A stretch of 64,000 bases of DNA from Cystobasidiopsis lactophilus (GCA_001599975.1 BCIO01000003.1:1606677-1670676); one strand, 5' to 3'. Shown: positions 1-10,761, numbered from the stretch's first letter. Notes: generated by a model from the sequence alone, not told the origin. A program made the numbers and translations.

Positions 1-830
1 GAGAAGAACGGCAAAGCCATGACCAGCGCCGTCGCCGGCTCCATCATTGGCATTGGCGAGGTCGTCTTGCTGCCCCTCGACTTGCTCAAGGTCAAGCGTC
101 AGACCAACCCCGAAGCGTTCCGCGGCCGCGGCATCTTCAAGCTGATCGCTGACGAGGGCTTTGGCCTTTATGCCGGTTGGTCTTGGACCATGGCACGCAA
201 CGCCCCGGGCTCTTTCGCCCTGTTCGGCGGCTCCTCATTCACCAAGGAGTACATTTTTGGCTTGAAAGACTACTCGGCAGCGACCTGGGGCCAAAACTTT
301 GTGGCGTCCATTGCTGGGTCGGTGGCTTCCATTGCTGTCAGCCAGCCCATCGACCTCATCAAGAGTAAGTTCCTCTTGCCTTAATTGTCCTGCCTGAGGC
401 GCCGATTCATCCGTGGGCCAGCTCGCATCCAAAACCAAAATTTCGAGACACGGCAAGGCGGCTTTGCCATCATTTCCGAACTCATCAAGCACGAAGGCCC
501 AGCTGCTTTTTTCAAGGTGAGGGCTGAAGTGCCATCAGTTTCCTGTCATCAATTTGAGGTCGGTCTTCTCACATCCGATTCGCCAGGGCTTGACTCCCAA
601 GATTCTCGTTGTCGGTGAGCACACGCCTTCCTGGGCTGTTTCTTAGCTAGCTGTTGTGGCACCTTGCTCAACGACTTCATCGTTTGACGCGATCTACAGG
701 CCCGAAGGTGTGTTCTTTTCCTATTTTCCTAGATAATTTCGATTCTCACGGTCAAAAACGACCAATCCAGTTAATCTTCAGTTTTACTTTAGCTCAAAGT
801 TTGATCCCCTTCTTTGGCAAGCTCATGTAG
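1..830 (+). CDS. GGC1: Mitochondrial GTP/GDP carrier (Ggc1-like), 3' part
   Basis: Mitochondrial carrier family protein of the inner membrane. The yeast family member exchanges GTP and GDP across that membrane. The readable part starts inside the protein and includes the signature PLDLLKVKRQTNPEAF, followed by NAPGSFALFGG and LKDYSAATWGQNF, which match Ggc1 closely and other carriers less well. A second carrier signature, QPIDLIK, ends the first exon near 364. Later exons give TRIQNQNF, the stretch ending AAFFK, GLTPKILVV, GPK, and the C-terminus LIFSFTLAQSLIPFFGKLM, with stop TAG at 828-830. The GPK codons rest on an 8-nt exon at 700-707. The true start lies outside the window or in sequence too short to judge at its edge. 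The GTP/GDP substrate is inferred from family resemblance. Confidence 0.85.
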
Positions 831-1042
831 ACGAGAGGGGGCCGAGAGCGAGAGCGAGAGGTGGTCGTAGACGGATTTTTTGTACGAGTTATCTAGAGGC
901 CTTCACCAATTCACACCTCAATCCCTTCTCTTACACCTCAAGCAGAGGATTGGAACGGCAGCCACCACTCTTGTGTGTTCACGAGGACAGAAAGTTCAAA
1001 GCGAGCACTTGCATCTCTTCCGCACTCCATTCAACCGAAAAG

Positions 1043-2617
1043 ATGGCAATTCGTACGGGGCTTGCATCGCCGCCTACTTTGTTGTACTGATCTTTTCTCA
1101 CAGCTAGAGGAGGATCACGCGGCGGTCGCGGCGGCTTTGGCGGCGGCAGAGGAGGCAGCAGAGGAGGAGGATTTGGCGGTGGCTCTCGAGGTGACTATCC
1201 TGTCCACTCCGCTCGCTCTCCCCAGCTAAACCTTGCATTCAGGCGGATTTGGAGGTAGCAGAGGTGCGTTTCAGCCAACCACATGGGCTGCAGGCGAGCT
1301 CAACTCAATGGCAAACAGGTGCTCCGGGAGGTCGAGGTAAATTTTGCATAGCTTCGCTGCTGCCTGATCTCCCCCTCATAGCTCTTTACTTGACAGGCCG
1401 TGGTGCTCCAAGAGGTCGTGGCGCAGCTGGTGGCAGAGGTAGAGGTAAGCCAGGCGCGGCTTTGTCCAACTGGCAGCGACGCTCATGCAAAAAATTGTTT
1501 GGTGGCAGGCGCACCTCGAGGCGGCGGCCGCGGTGGAGCTCGGGGCGGCGCCAAGGGCGGTGCTTCCAAGGTCATCCTCGAACCTCACAGGCACGCTGGC
1601 GTCTTCATCGCCAAGGGGGCGAAGGAGGCCCTCCTCGTCACAAAATCGCTGGTGCCCGGCGAGTCCGTCTACGCCGAAAAGCGCATTTCCATCGAGAGCG
1701 ACAATGCGACTGGCGACAAGATCAAGACAGAGTACCGCGTGTGGAACCCGTTCAGGAGCAAGCTGGCGGCTGGCATCTTGGGAGGCCTCGACAACATTTA
1801 TATCGCACCCGGCAAAAAGGTCCTCTACCTTGGCGCGGCTTCGGGCACCAGTGTGTCTCATGTGGCAGATGTGGTTGGACCGGTGCGCACTGCCTTAGGC
1901 CCACTCCATCTCGTTGGAGCCTAACGAGTGGTGTGCCAAACTTCAGGAGGGATCCGTTTACGCTGTCGAGTTTTCGCACCGCTCCGGCCGTGACCTGATC
2001 AACATGGCGAAGAAGCGCACGAATGTGATTCGTACGTGACCGTTCTCGACCAAGATGGAGGCTTCAAACCTGATTTGCCACCAGCAATCATCGAGGATGC
2101 CCGCCACCCCACCAAATACCGAATGCTTGTCCCCATGGTTGATGTGAGCGCACACGCAGTAAACTTGAGAAAATTTGCGTATTGACTCCTTTCCTCCAGG
2201 TCATTTTCTCTGACGTGGGTATTTTTCAATCTTGGCGGTGCAGTCAAGTCTGACCAAATGAGAAATAGGTCGCGCAACCCGATCAAGTAGGTACCCAAGG
2301 ACACTTCAAGGGGCTTCATCTGACGCTCTATCTTGATCAGGCGCGCATTCTGGCGTTAAACGCAGACCACTTTCTGAAGAACGACGGCAAGATCGTCATC
2401 TCCATCAAGGCGTCGTGTATCGACTCCACCGCCAAGCCCGAGACCGTTTTCGCGTCCGAAGGTATGTTTTCGCTGCTACCTCGGCAACAATTCCTCATGG
2501 CGGGAACGAATAGTCGCCAAGATGCAAGGAATGAAGATCAAGCCGCAAGAACAGCTCACCCTTGAACCTTACGAGCGCGATCATGCGATGCTTGTGGGAG
2601 TCTACAAGCGTGGATGA
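1043..2617 (+). CDS. NOP1: Fibrillarin, rRNA 2'-O-methyltransferase
   Basis: Nucleolar methyltransferase of box C/D snoRNPs. It methylates pre-rRNA ribose 2'-OH groups using S-adenosylmethionine. The N-terminus is a glycine/arginine-rich domain starting [14 protein letters not shown]. It is followed by [20 protein letters not shown], then the SAM-binding core [20 protein letters not shown]. The protein ends LVGVYKRG with stop TGA at 2615-2617. The GAR domain is built from many tiny exons: 1043-1052, 1104-1190, 1243-1263, 1319-1336, 1397-1444, then one starting at 1509. All of these introns fall after the first base of a codon, and from the second intron on that codon is glycine. The start ATG at 1043 gives the usual short lead into the GAR region. 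Identification is firm. Junctions between about 1880 and 2500 are less certain. Confidence 0.93.
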
Positions 2618-2808
2618 GTTGGACAGAGCTCCTAGTGCTTACCTGGCCCCGTGCTTCGGCCGAGGCCGGGGGGAGCACTAGATCTCTCGGGTTCTGGGCA
2701 TCTGTTAGGCCGTGTATTGCATTCTTTCTTCCCTTCGTCTGCTACCCCAATGAGACCTGCACTAGATCACAAGATGGCACGCCCAGGGAGCCAGGACAGG
2801 CATCAAAC

Positions 2809-3746
2809 CTAAGAGGTGAAGCGGGCCTCTCGGTCGCCTCGCACCTGTTAGAATCAGCAAAAATGGTGAGACGAAGTGTCCTTTCGAAGCCAACGAAAGA
2901 ATTACCTTCTGGAGCATCTCGAGTTTCTCCTCCTTCGTTGTGTCGTACGCCGCGACTGTCTGATTGAAAGGGTTGTCGGCTGGCAGAGACTGTCATCTTC
3001 ACAATCCTAAAACATTGGTGAAGGCAAAGACAAACGGTGCTTCTGGAATTCCTTGTACACTGGAGCCAGACTTCAGAAACAGCGAAGATCTCGAGAGAAC
3101 GCCGACGTACTGATGTCTTCATATTGGCCCAGCCGCAGCTTCTGTTCACCACGGAGCTCGGGCAGGCGCCTCTCCTTGTACGCTTCGAAGGCAGCTTTGA
3201 ACCTGATGCCGCAGATATCATGCGGAGGAGTCAGAAAGTCTTCTCTCTCAGAGGTTTGCCACTCATGTACCTGCGCTCAGGATGAGTCTCGATGGACTTG
3301 CTAGCTTTGGCGCCCATGGATGCTTTGTCCGACTTTGATGTAACCAGGTCGAGCATGTCGAGTGCGTCGTCAATCCCAGATGCCGAGAGCGTCTAACGTC
3401 AAAGGTGACTACAATCAGAGCGCTCTCGCTGGCAATGTCTTCGAATCCAGCGACTCACAACCGGCTCGGGCGCTCGCACTGGAGGAGCTTTGCCTTTTGA
3501 GGCTTTGGCGCTGGGGGCCGCCTTCTTGCTGAGCTTTTCAGTTTCGGCCTCCTCCTCCGCCAGCAATTTGGCCTTCTCCGCCCTCTTCGCAGCCTCTGCT
3601 TGAGCTTTGTCTTCTTTGGAGGCCTTTCCCTTGGCGCCCTTGCTCCACTTGGCCTCTTCGGCGTCCTCGGCCGCCTTGCTTTGCTGGTTGGCCTTCTCCT
3701 CAGCGGCAGCCGCTTTCGCTTGCTTTGCTTGCGCTCCTTTGGCCAT
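2809..3746 (-). CDS. CCDC124/Lso2-type ribosome-associated coiled-coil protein
   Basis: Small, highly charged protein related to human CCDC124 and yeast Lso2, which bind ribosomes during recovery from starvation. The first exon begins MAKGAQAKQAKAAAAEEKAN and is almost entirely Ala/Lys/Glu, predicting a long helix or coiled coil. A downstream exon reads AYKERRLPELRGEQ, matching the family block before the C-terminus. The next exon contains SLPADNPFNQTVAAYD, equivalent to the family signature around DNPMNQ. A last short exon would give VRGDREARFTS and stop TAG at 2809-2811. If that final intron is retained, the protein ends a little differently. The start at 3746 is the only sensible ATG. Its neighbour BET4 lies upstream on the same strand. 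Function is by family resemblance. Confidence 0.75.
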
Positions 3747-3956
3747 GATTCTGATTCAAGTTGGTAGATGAATGCAGTATAAGTCAGAAAGCGTAATGGG
3801 CAGGAGCAAGCTTGAAGCTATGCGGGCGCATCCTCCCTCCAGAGCGAGAGCCGACTCTAGCCTGTGGTCGCCCGGCGAGAGATCGGCAAGAAGGCAGTTT
3901 TGCAATAGTACAGTACATTCCAAGTCTATTCAAGGACAGGCGAGCGCCCAGAACCC

Positions 3957-5242
3957 TCAAAGCCTCCCGCCCAGGTAGAAATATCGAGCTTCCCTGTCCT
4001 TGTCGAGCGCCTTGAGGCTCGCACAGCACTGCAAGGCAGCTTCCCTGGCTGCCTGTGCTTCCGCGTTCTGGACGCCCAGGATCTGTGCCAGCTCTGCTCG
4101 ATAGAACACGAGGGCGTCCAAAGCCCACCGCGAAGAGAGCTCCCCTTGATCGAGCTCTTCCAAAGTGACAATGGAGTCCAGCTCGCGGCGGAGCATCTGC
4201 GCTTTCCCGGAAGGCAAGTAATAGCTGGCCAGCTTGCGATGGTAGAGCCAGCTGCTCTGGTCTGCCGGATCGGTGTAAAGCGCCTGTCGGACCAACTCAA
4301 ACTCTGCCGACCCCAGATTGTCCGTTAGAAAAAACAACATGTCTACGAAAGTAAGCTGCTCGCGCACCTGAGTCCAGAAGTGACTGAACGTCGTTCTCCG
4401 GGAGATCGACCATTTTGAGCGCGAGCAGGTGGGATCGATAATGCCACGCCGAGTAGTTGGAAAAAGACGCCATGATCTTTTGAGTTGTGAACGCAAACTC
4501 TTTGTCGATTGAAGTGCACTCGGGCGCCAGAACCACGATGTACCTCCGATAATTCCAGCCGTGAACTGATAACAAGCAAATTTCCAGTCTGCTGTTTGAA
4601 ACGTTTCCGTAGCAGCTGAATTGACCAAATGCAACTCACAGTTGCGGGCGTCGGCTTCGAGAAACTTGTCCACCAGCGCGAGCTCCATGCGCCACTGCTT
4701 TACTGGAAGCTTCTTCAAGACCCATTTCCGGTGCTCCCACACTGGGTAGCTTTTGGGATTTTGCCTAAGAGCTTGAAGGGTGAGCTGGAGGTCTTGCATC
4801 AGAAGCTCTTGCGTGGCTTGCTCACTGCAGCAGTCCGAAGTCAAGAGTCAATCCTGGCGCGTGAGCTAGCGCAAGTCAAACCCACGATTGGTCGGCCACA
4901 GCAGCGAGCAGTATCCGCCTTCTGTAAGCCCAGGCGGTCGGCATCTCCGGGTTCAGCGCGAGAAGGTCGGCGGACAAAGGCAAGTGCTCGACACCGAATT
5001 GCTTGAGCCCATTCTGTCCAGTGTTCGCGTCTACCGTAGTACTGGCTCAAGCAAGTCATGAGGCTTACAAGCTCTTGCACTTGTTTGCAGGCGGCGTTAT
5101 AACGTTCAATCTTCGCGGCCTCCTTCGCTGTGCGCTGGGCATCTGGGGCCGAGCCTCGCGCTTGACGCTTGATTCCGTGCTCCTGTGGCTCCACGTTGGC
5201 GACCAGAATACCGACGGACAAGGAGTCAGAGCAACACACCAT
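3957..5242 (-). CDS. BET4: Rab geranylgeranyltransferase (GGTase II) alpha subunit
   Basis: Alpha subunit of the enzyme that attaches geranylgeranyl groups to Rab GTPases. It contains the PFTA repeats of prenyltransferase alpha chains: NPEMPTAWAYRRRILL, NPKSYPVWEHRKWVLKKLP, NFHGWNYRRYIV-like, FSNYSAWHYRSHLLAL and DQSSWLYHRKLASYYLP. The N-terminus carries HGIKRQARG, matching the conserved HGVKR start of the yeast protein. Two starts are possible. Direct reading gives a 19-codon leader from ATG 5240-5242. Removing a 57-nt intron at 5183-5239 puts ATG directly before GAG and gives MEHGIKR, which fits the family better. The C-terminus ends DREARYFYLGGRL with stop at 3957-3959. Several introns separate the repeats. 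Confidence 0.9.
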
Positions 5243-5558
5243 CTAGAACTGAAGAAATTTGGGGAAGGACAAGCAGATGGCCGTCAACTCAAGAGGACAA
5301 CATCGGCCTCATGCCTGAGTCGGGCGCCGCTCGCGATACGCATCAATGCCCAGTTGTAAAGGTTTAACAAGAGCGGCATGCAGATGCCATGGTCAACTGC
5401 AGGCAAAGCGCCGCTGTCTTTTAGAACCAGTACACCCTCGCGATTCCCAACTTCATCCTCAAGCCTGATCCCCTGCTCCTGCGTCGCCTTCGATATGCAT
5501 CTTGATGAACGGAAAAGGTGAGGAAAGGGCGAGAGAGAAGTTGGCAGTCGCCAGCCCT
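5243..5558. other. Intergenic, BET4 upstream / ATP18 downstream
   Basis: This 316-bp gap separates the start of BET4 from the end of ATP18, both on the minus strand. It must hold the BET4 promoter or 5' leader and the ATP18 3' end. I see no convincing coding exon, RNA gene or repeat. Confidence 0.5.
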
Positions 5559-6012
5559 CTAGTGCGCCGACTTGGCCTTGGCTGTAAAGCAAACGATTGG
5601 CGAAATCAGCTTGCTGTGGCCTAGAGGGCCGTCTAGGGACGGGTTGGCAAAGCAAACGCACCATTAGGGTTCCTGGGGTCGTTTTTGAACTCGGGAGCTG
5701 CTCATTCGAAGGAAGCGCGAAGCCATCAGCGAACCAGCCTCAAACGGGCAGCTGGACCGGGTCCTCACAAGCCAGCATGGCGGACTGCATTTGCCAGACG
5801 CCGTAGAAGACGAGGCCGCTGGCAGCCATGAATGGCCAGAGCGGCTTGATGACGGGAGTAGGGTAAGCACTGCGACCACAGAAAGGGCGAGGTGAGCCTT
5901 TTCGGGCCAGCACGGGGCTTCGATGCTTTGGAGGCTCACCGGAACCCAAACACTGCGAAGGATCTAGGTCAGCAAGGACGGGCAGCGGTCTACAGCAGGG
6001 CAGGAGCGCACT
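5559..6012 (-). CDS. ATP18: ATP synthase subunit j (Atp18/subunit i/j)
   Basis: Small single-pass membrane subunit of the mitochondrial F1Fo-ATP synthase. Splicing the minus strand gives a protein of about 57 residues beginning MFGFRAYPTPVIKPLWPF. This matches the yeast Atp18 start, with PTP, KP and WPF in the same places. It continues through a transmembrane helix (AASGLVFYGVWQM) to PEFKNDPRNPN, the family's DPRNP motif, and ends AKAKSAH with stop at 5559-5561. To give ATG, an A at 6012 must be joined to TG at 5951-5952 across a 59-nt intron (5953-6011). That intron has GT...CAG ends and a GCTGAC branch-like site. Other introns follow CCG and MLAS. Most single-frame methods would miss this gene because every exon is short. 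Confidence 0.85.
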
Positions 6013-6541
6013 TGTGTGTCAAAGATGGGCGATCGCAACAGGTAGGGGTGGACGAGCGAAAGAGAGAGTGCTTCAAGCCCACCATGTTCCCCCGTTGGCC
6101 TGCGGCCAGCGGTGTAGCATCTTCTTCCAGTATGCTTGCGAACTTAGAGAAGGGTGATGCCTGCTTGACGAACCGATGGCCTCTGGCATTTTGCGTATGC
6201 TTGCATGAACTTGCCGTCTGAGAATGGTGCCCCTGCTTGTTTGTCGCTCATGCAAGTCCTGCTCTGTGGCTTCATTTCCATGTTCTTGTTGTGAACTCTC
6301 AGTGCTCTTGTTGACTTCCTGGCCTCGCCGACAGCCCTCCCAGAGCGGCGCTCTACTCAGGCCACGCTGGCCTACATTCAAATTCTCGCCGCCTCCCCTG
6401 GGGACGAGCGCGTCAGGGGCCTCAAATGATCTTCGAAAAGCCAGCCCAAACTGCAAGGTATTCCGCTAGCCACGCAAACCTGGGGCCCTTGCTTGCGTCC
6501 TTTCTTGTCCCTCCGAACAAACATTGGCGCCGCTGGCCAAC
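6013..6541. other. Intergenic between divergent ATP18 and the H2C2 gene
   Basis: This 529-bp stretch lies between two divergent genes and should contain both promoters. Open frames exist on both strands, but none shows a family motif, a plausible exon pattern or an RNA-like structure. I see nothing more in it. Confidence 0.5.
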
Positions 6542-8290
6542 ATGTCTTCCCCTGGCTGCTCATCGCCAGCTAGCAGCAGCACACCGGTGGCCCAGACTCG
6601 AGATGGGAGGGACGGGTTCCCGCCGCAAAGCGTGTTCGACGAACAAGTGAGGGAATACCTGGCCGCCCTGAACCACAAAAAGCGAGAGAAGGCGCTGGTC
6701 AGTCCGTCTCATCGATCACCTTTCTCACTGTTCCTCAATCTTGTGCTACCCAGATGACGGACGCCATGTATGCCAACGTCATCGCCGTGCTTCGCAATCC
6801 GCGCAACACCAGCTTGGAGACGGCTCAGTTTCGATTTTGGGTCAAAAAAATGTTCAGTACGTTTCAAAAGTGGCCATCCTGACCTGGAGCATAGCCTCAC
6901 ATAGGACGCAGAGCTGGTGACCACCAACAATGCTCACGTCGTCGTCCACGAAAACCGGCCAGTCGCCGTCAAGTCGCAGATCTACAACGTTCTCGTTGAA
7001 TGTCATGCCCGCTGCGCCCACGGCGGCCGGGACAAGACCTCAGCACAAGTCCGGATGTTCTACAGCTGGATCCCAAAGGAGCTCATCGCCCGCTTTGTCA
7101 AGTGCTGCCCTTTGTGCAATGCTCGCCGGTCGGCCAACAAGTCATATCTTGTCGAGGGTGAAGAGGGTGGGCCTTACGCCATCTCGACGTCGGCGGCTGT
7201 AGCTTTGGCCGCTGCCGCAACCTCGTTGCGACCCCAGAAGAGGCGCATGCAAGAGGTGATCGTGCCAGAGCACCCTCCACCGCCCGCCACTTTCGAGACA
7301 GCCTCGAATTTTGACCAGCCTACTGGCGATGACGAAAGCTTCCAGCCCTACGACTTCGATGCCGTGCAACATTATCACAACCTTCAGGCCGAATACGCGC
7401 AGTATCCACCTCAGCCTCCTCCCGCGTACTCGCTCCACACGGATAGCGCTGGTGTGGACTCTGGCTGCCTGCAATTTCCGGCCGATCTGTTTCATGCAGC
7501 TGCTGACGACATGCTCTTGCCGGATGAGTGTCGGCCCGCCACAGGCCACTCCTCGCACGACGATTCACCGCTGCCCACACCGACCGCCGACGACGCCTTT
7601 GCGCTCCACCAGCAGATGTCGATCCCGTCGTTCTACTTGGAAGGCACCGCACTCTTGAACCACCTGGCGTCTGCGTGCGCTGAAGCCAGCGGCGTGGGCT
7701 CGCGCGCGCCGTCTCCCTACCCAATGGACGGCCAAGCACAGTTCGAGGGCATGGATTGGACTGCACCTACGAATCACCACGCTGACGGATTCGTGGTGGT
7801 GACGGACGCCGGAGGAGGAGGCGCGGGCGGCGAAGACGAAGAGGCGCGACTGGCCCACTTTGACAATTCGACTGGGCAGACGGGCCTGCACCGCAAGAGC
7901 CGCCCTCCAGCCCTGGACTTGCACACCTCGGCACATCACCACCTTTTCCCGGTGCCCTACTCCGCTCCCGCCGCCTTGGACTACATCGACCACCCGGTGC
8001 TGTACTCACCGTTCGGCTACCCGCTAGGCTCGCCCTTGTCCTCGGCCAACACCATGTCCTCTACCGACTCGGCTTGGCAGTTTCCTGCTGCTCCCTGCCC
8101 CAGCGCCGCCACCGATTCGTTTGGCCTGCCGCCACCTCTTGACGCTCAGCCTCATCAGCACATCGACCTCGACGAGCTCTGCCGGACGGTCCTGCTTCAC
8201 TCTGACGAGGTCGCCGCCGCCTACGAAGCGCCTCTCCACCCCACTAGCGAAGAGCTGGACGTTGCCTGGCAAGCCAGTGATGCCTACTAG
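6542..8290 (+). CDS. Host protein with integrase-type H2C2 zinc-binding domain and long disordered tail
   Basis: Three exons. Exon 1 encodes MSSPGCSSPASSS and ends HKKREKAL. Exon 2 encodes MTDAMYANVIAVLRNPRNTS. Exon 3 carries a zinc-binding H2C2 fold: HARCAH (H-x4-H), then FYSWIPKELIARFVKCCPLC (C-x2-C). This domain normally precedes the catalytic core in retroelement integrases. Here no catalytic core, protease or reverse transcriptase follows. About 380 residues rich in Pro, Ser, Ala, His and Asp run to TAG at 8288-8290. The open frame is intact and spliced like its neighbours, so I read it as a host gene using the domain, perhaps in DNA or chromatin binding (inference). It sits just upstream of the Ert1-like regulator on the same strand. 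Exact function unknown. Confidence 0.7.
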
Positions 8291-8529
8291 AAAACCGTGT
8301 CTCGCAAATTAGACCCAGGAAGCAATGGCTTCTTTAATCAAACCCTTTGTGCAACTTATAGAAGCGGTCGTAGACCTAATGCCACTACTTTGTCCCCTTT
8401 CGGGAAATCTCGACTTCTCCACTCGTCTCTGTTGTTGGCATTGGACATCGACGTCGGGTTGCCATCACTGGTCGTGCCTTGCCCCAACCTTGAGCTCAGC
8501 AACTTGTGTCTCAATTGTGTGTGTAGAAG

Positions 8530-10761
8530 ATGGCAGACGGAGATGCCGAACCGCCCAGGAAGAGAGTCAAAAGCTCGAGCTCCACAAAACATAAAGTCAG
8601 CCGCGCTTGGTGAGCCATCTTATTCCAGAGCGCTGCCAACAGCCTGCTGAAGACACTCGGGTGTGCGACAGTCTGTTTTGCAGACGCAGCCATATGTCAT
8701 GTAAGGCCAAACCGACCTTGTCTCTCAGGAACTGAAATTCGCAACAACACGCAGGCGACGAACAGCGGCCGTGTGTGAGATGGTGGGCACCCTGTTCTAA
8801 TCTCTCGAAGAGCTGGTATCGATGCTGAAGGCTTCCCCCGACAGCATCAAGCGGGACATTGCGCATTTGTGTCGGGACGAGCTCCACCCTCCCGAAGGGT
8901 CCAGGCAGCCTTCAGAGGCCGCACCTGCAACGCCACCTGTTGCATCCTCGTCCAGCGCCCACATGGCACAGTCCGAAGATGGCAACAGCACCCCGCTGGT
9001 GCATAACAACGACGACTCGGTGTTCGAGGACGAGCATCCTTCGTTGGACATGTCTGCCGCCGGCTCATTGCTGCCTCCATCGCCTGGCCAGCCGGACAGC
9101 AGCTACTACGATCGTCAGTCGTCTGACTGTTCCTTGGGATGTACGGACTAGCTAAAAGGCTTCGCAGTCTTCTTCACTAATGCGCCGTCCACGTCGAATC
9201 TGTTGAGCTCCACCTTGTTTAGCAACGTGAATGTGGGCCAGTTCCCTATGGACACCAACAATCTGGGCAACGAGACGTATGGGCCCGGCCTGAGGTGTGT
9301 TGCCTTGCTGCTCTCGATGCTGACACCCTGTTGACCGAGCTATCTTGCAGCGACTTCCTTAAATCGCTGGACGACCCCAACTTTTTTGACAATGGAGGAA
9401 CTCGGATGGCTTCTCCATTCGTCAACTCAACCTTGCAAGACCCAGACCCCCCGCTGACGACCAGCTTCCAAGCCATGGCCAACAGCGGTCCGACTTCCAC
9501 CTTGTCAAACGGTGCCGACTCGCCACAGATTAGCTCTTCTGGCGAAGCCCATCTCAATCTGAAGCCCGCTAATCAGACCGATCGCTTTTCCTTGGCGGCA
9601 GCCGATATGAAGGACGGCTCCCGGGACGAGCGGCTGGCACGGGTCATCCACGCCAAATTCGAAGCCGGTCTGCTCAAGCCTTATGACTACGTGTCGGGCT
9701 ACAAGCGGCTGATGCGTTGGATGGATGCTCATGTGAGCCGCCGTTTTTTATCGTGTGGTCTCCTCAGGCTAAAGAGGCCCCCTTCGCTGTTCCCTCCATC
9801 CCCAGATGTCGACGGTGTCTCGCCAGCGTACCCTCAAAGCGCTCTCAGAGTTCCGGCCGGCTTTCAGAGTTCGTTTCCCCCTTTCGAGCACCCGCACTGG
9901 TGGCCGGAGAATTAAGTGCTTAACGAACAGTCTATCGCGTCGGCATTGAGCGACCTGGATCTCGTCTTCATCGAAGAAGCTTTTGAGCGCCTGCTGCTGG
10001 ACTATGGTTCGCCAGTCTCGTGGTGTGATTGTTTTGGACCTCATTGAGATCCTTTTCCAGACCGAGTGTTCTCGACAATGGGAATTCCGGCATGCCTATG
10101 GCGGCGCACCGGCGAAATCTATAAGGGCAACAAGGAGTTTGCACAGCTTGTGGGCGTGCCCATCGAAAGCTTGCGGGAGGGCAAGCTAGCCATCTACGAG
10201 GTACGCTGCGCTGCCTAATTTTTGCGCTTTTTTTGAAGGCTGGTGCTGACTGTGGCCGAATCATCGCAGTTGATGGGAGAAGGTTGGTCATATCTTCTCC
10301 TTTGCGCTCCGTCACTTTGATGTTGTGTTGACCTTGAAATGCTTTGACAGAGAGCGCCGTCAACTACTGGGAGAAGGTGTGCCTGCGTTATTCTCTGCAG
10401 GCAAACCACAGCGCTCATACTGTCGTCCTAGTACGGCTCGATAGCTTTCAACAGCGGCCAAAAGGCCGTGCTTACGAGCTGTGTTTTGGTCAATGCGAGT
10501 CGAGCCGTTACTCCTACCAATAAACCTACGCTAACGTCTGCCATTTTAGCAAGCCTTGACTATGGCCAACCGGAAGCGTCTGCAGAAGGAAGGGTTGAAC
10601 GGCCAGTCTGGTCGGCCCGTCGAAGCGGTGATTAACTGCACCTTTTCGTTCACCGTGCGCCGCGACGCCACCAATATTCCCATGGCCATCGTTGGAAACT
10701 TCTGTGAGTGTAACAAGAATTCACCAGACCGTTCTGACTCTCGTGCACAGTGCCGTATTAA
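8530..10761 (+). CDS. Ert1/Rds2-type Zn2Cys6 transcription factor with PAS-like domain
   Basis: Fungal zinc-cluster regulator related to Ert1/Rds2, factors known in yeast to control gluconeogenesis and non-fermentable carbon use. The spliced N-terminus reads MADGDAEPPRKRVKSSSS, then RACLFCRRSHMSCDEQRPC and VRCIKRDIAHLCRDE, a complete six-cysteine cluster with the RRSHM and CIKRDI hallmarks of this subfamily. The middle is Ser/Pro-rich. The C-terminal part contains YDYVSGYKRLMRWMDAHM, SDLDLVFIEEAFERLLLDY, CLWRRTGEIYKGNKEFAQL and WEKYGSIAFNSGQKAVL, and ends MAIVGNFLPY with stop at 10759-10761, matching the PAS-like C-terminus of Ert1. Three zinc-ligand cysteine codons are split by introns. The control of carbon metabolism is inferred from the family. 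Confidence 0.88.

Noticed and set aside
7142-7766. Long minus-strand frames opposite the H2C2 gene
   Set aside because: These are antisense shadows of a low-complexity exon without motifs or splice signals of their own.
6542-8290. Idea that the H2C2 gene is part of an LTR-type element
   Set aside because: There are no flanking repeats, no reverse transcriptase, protease or integrase core, and it has host-type introns. It is better read as an intact host gene.
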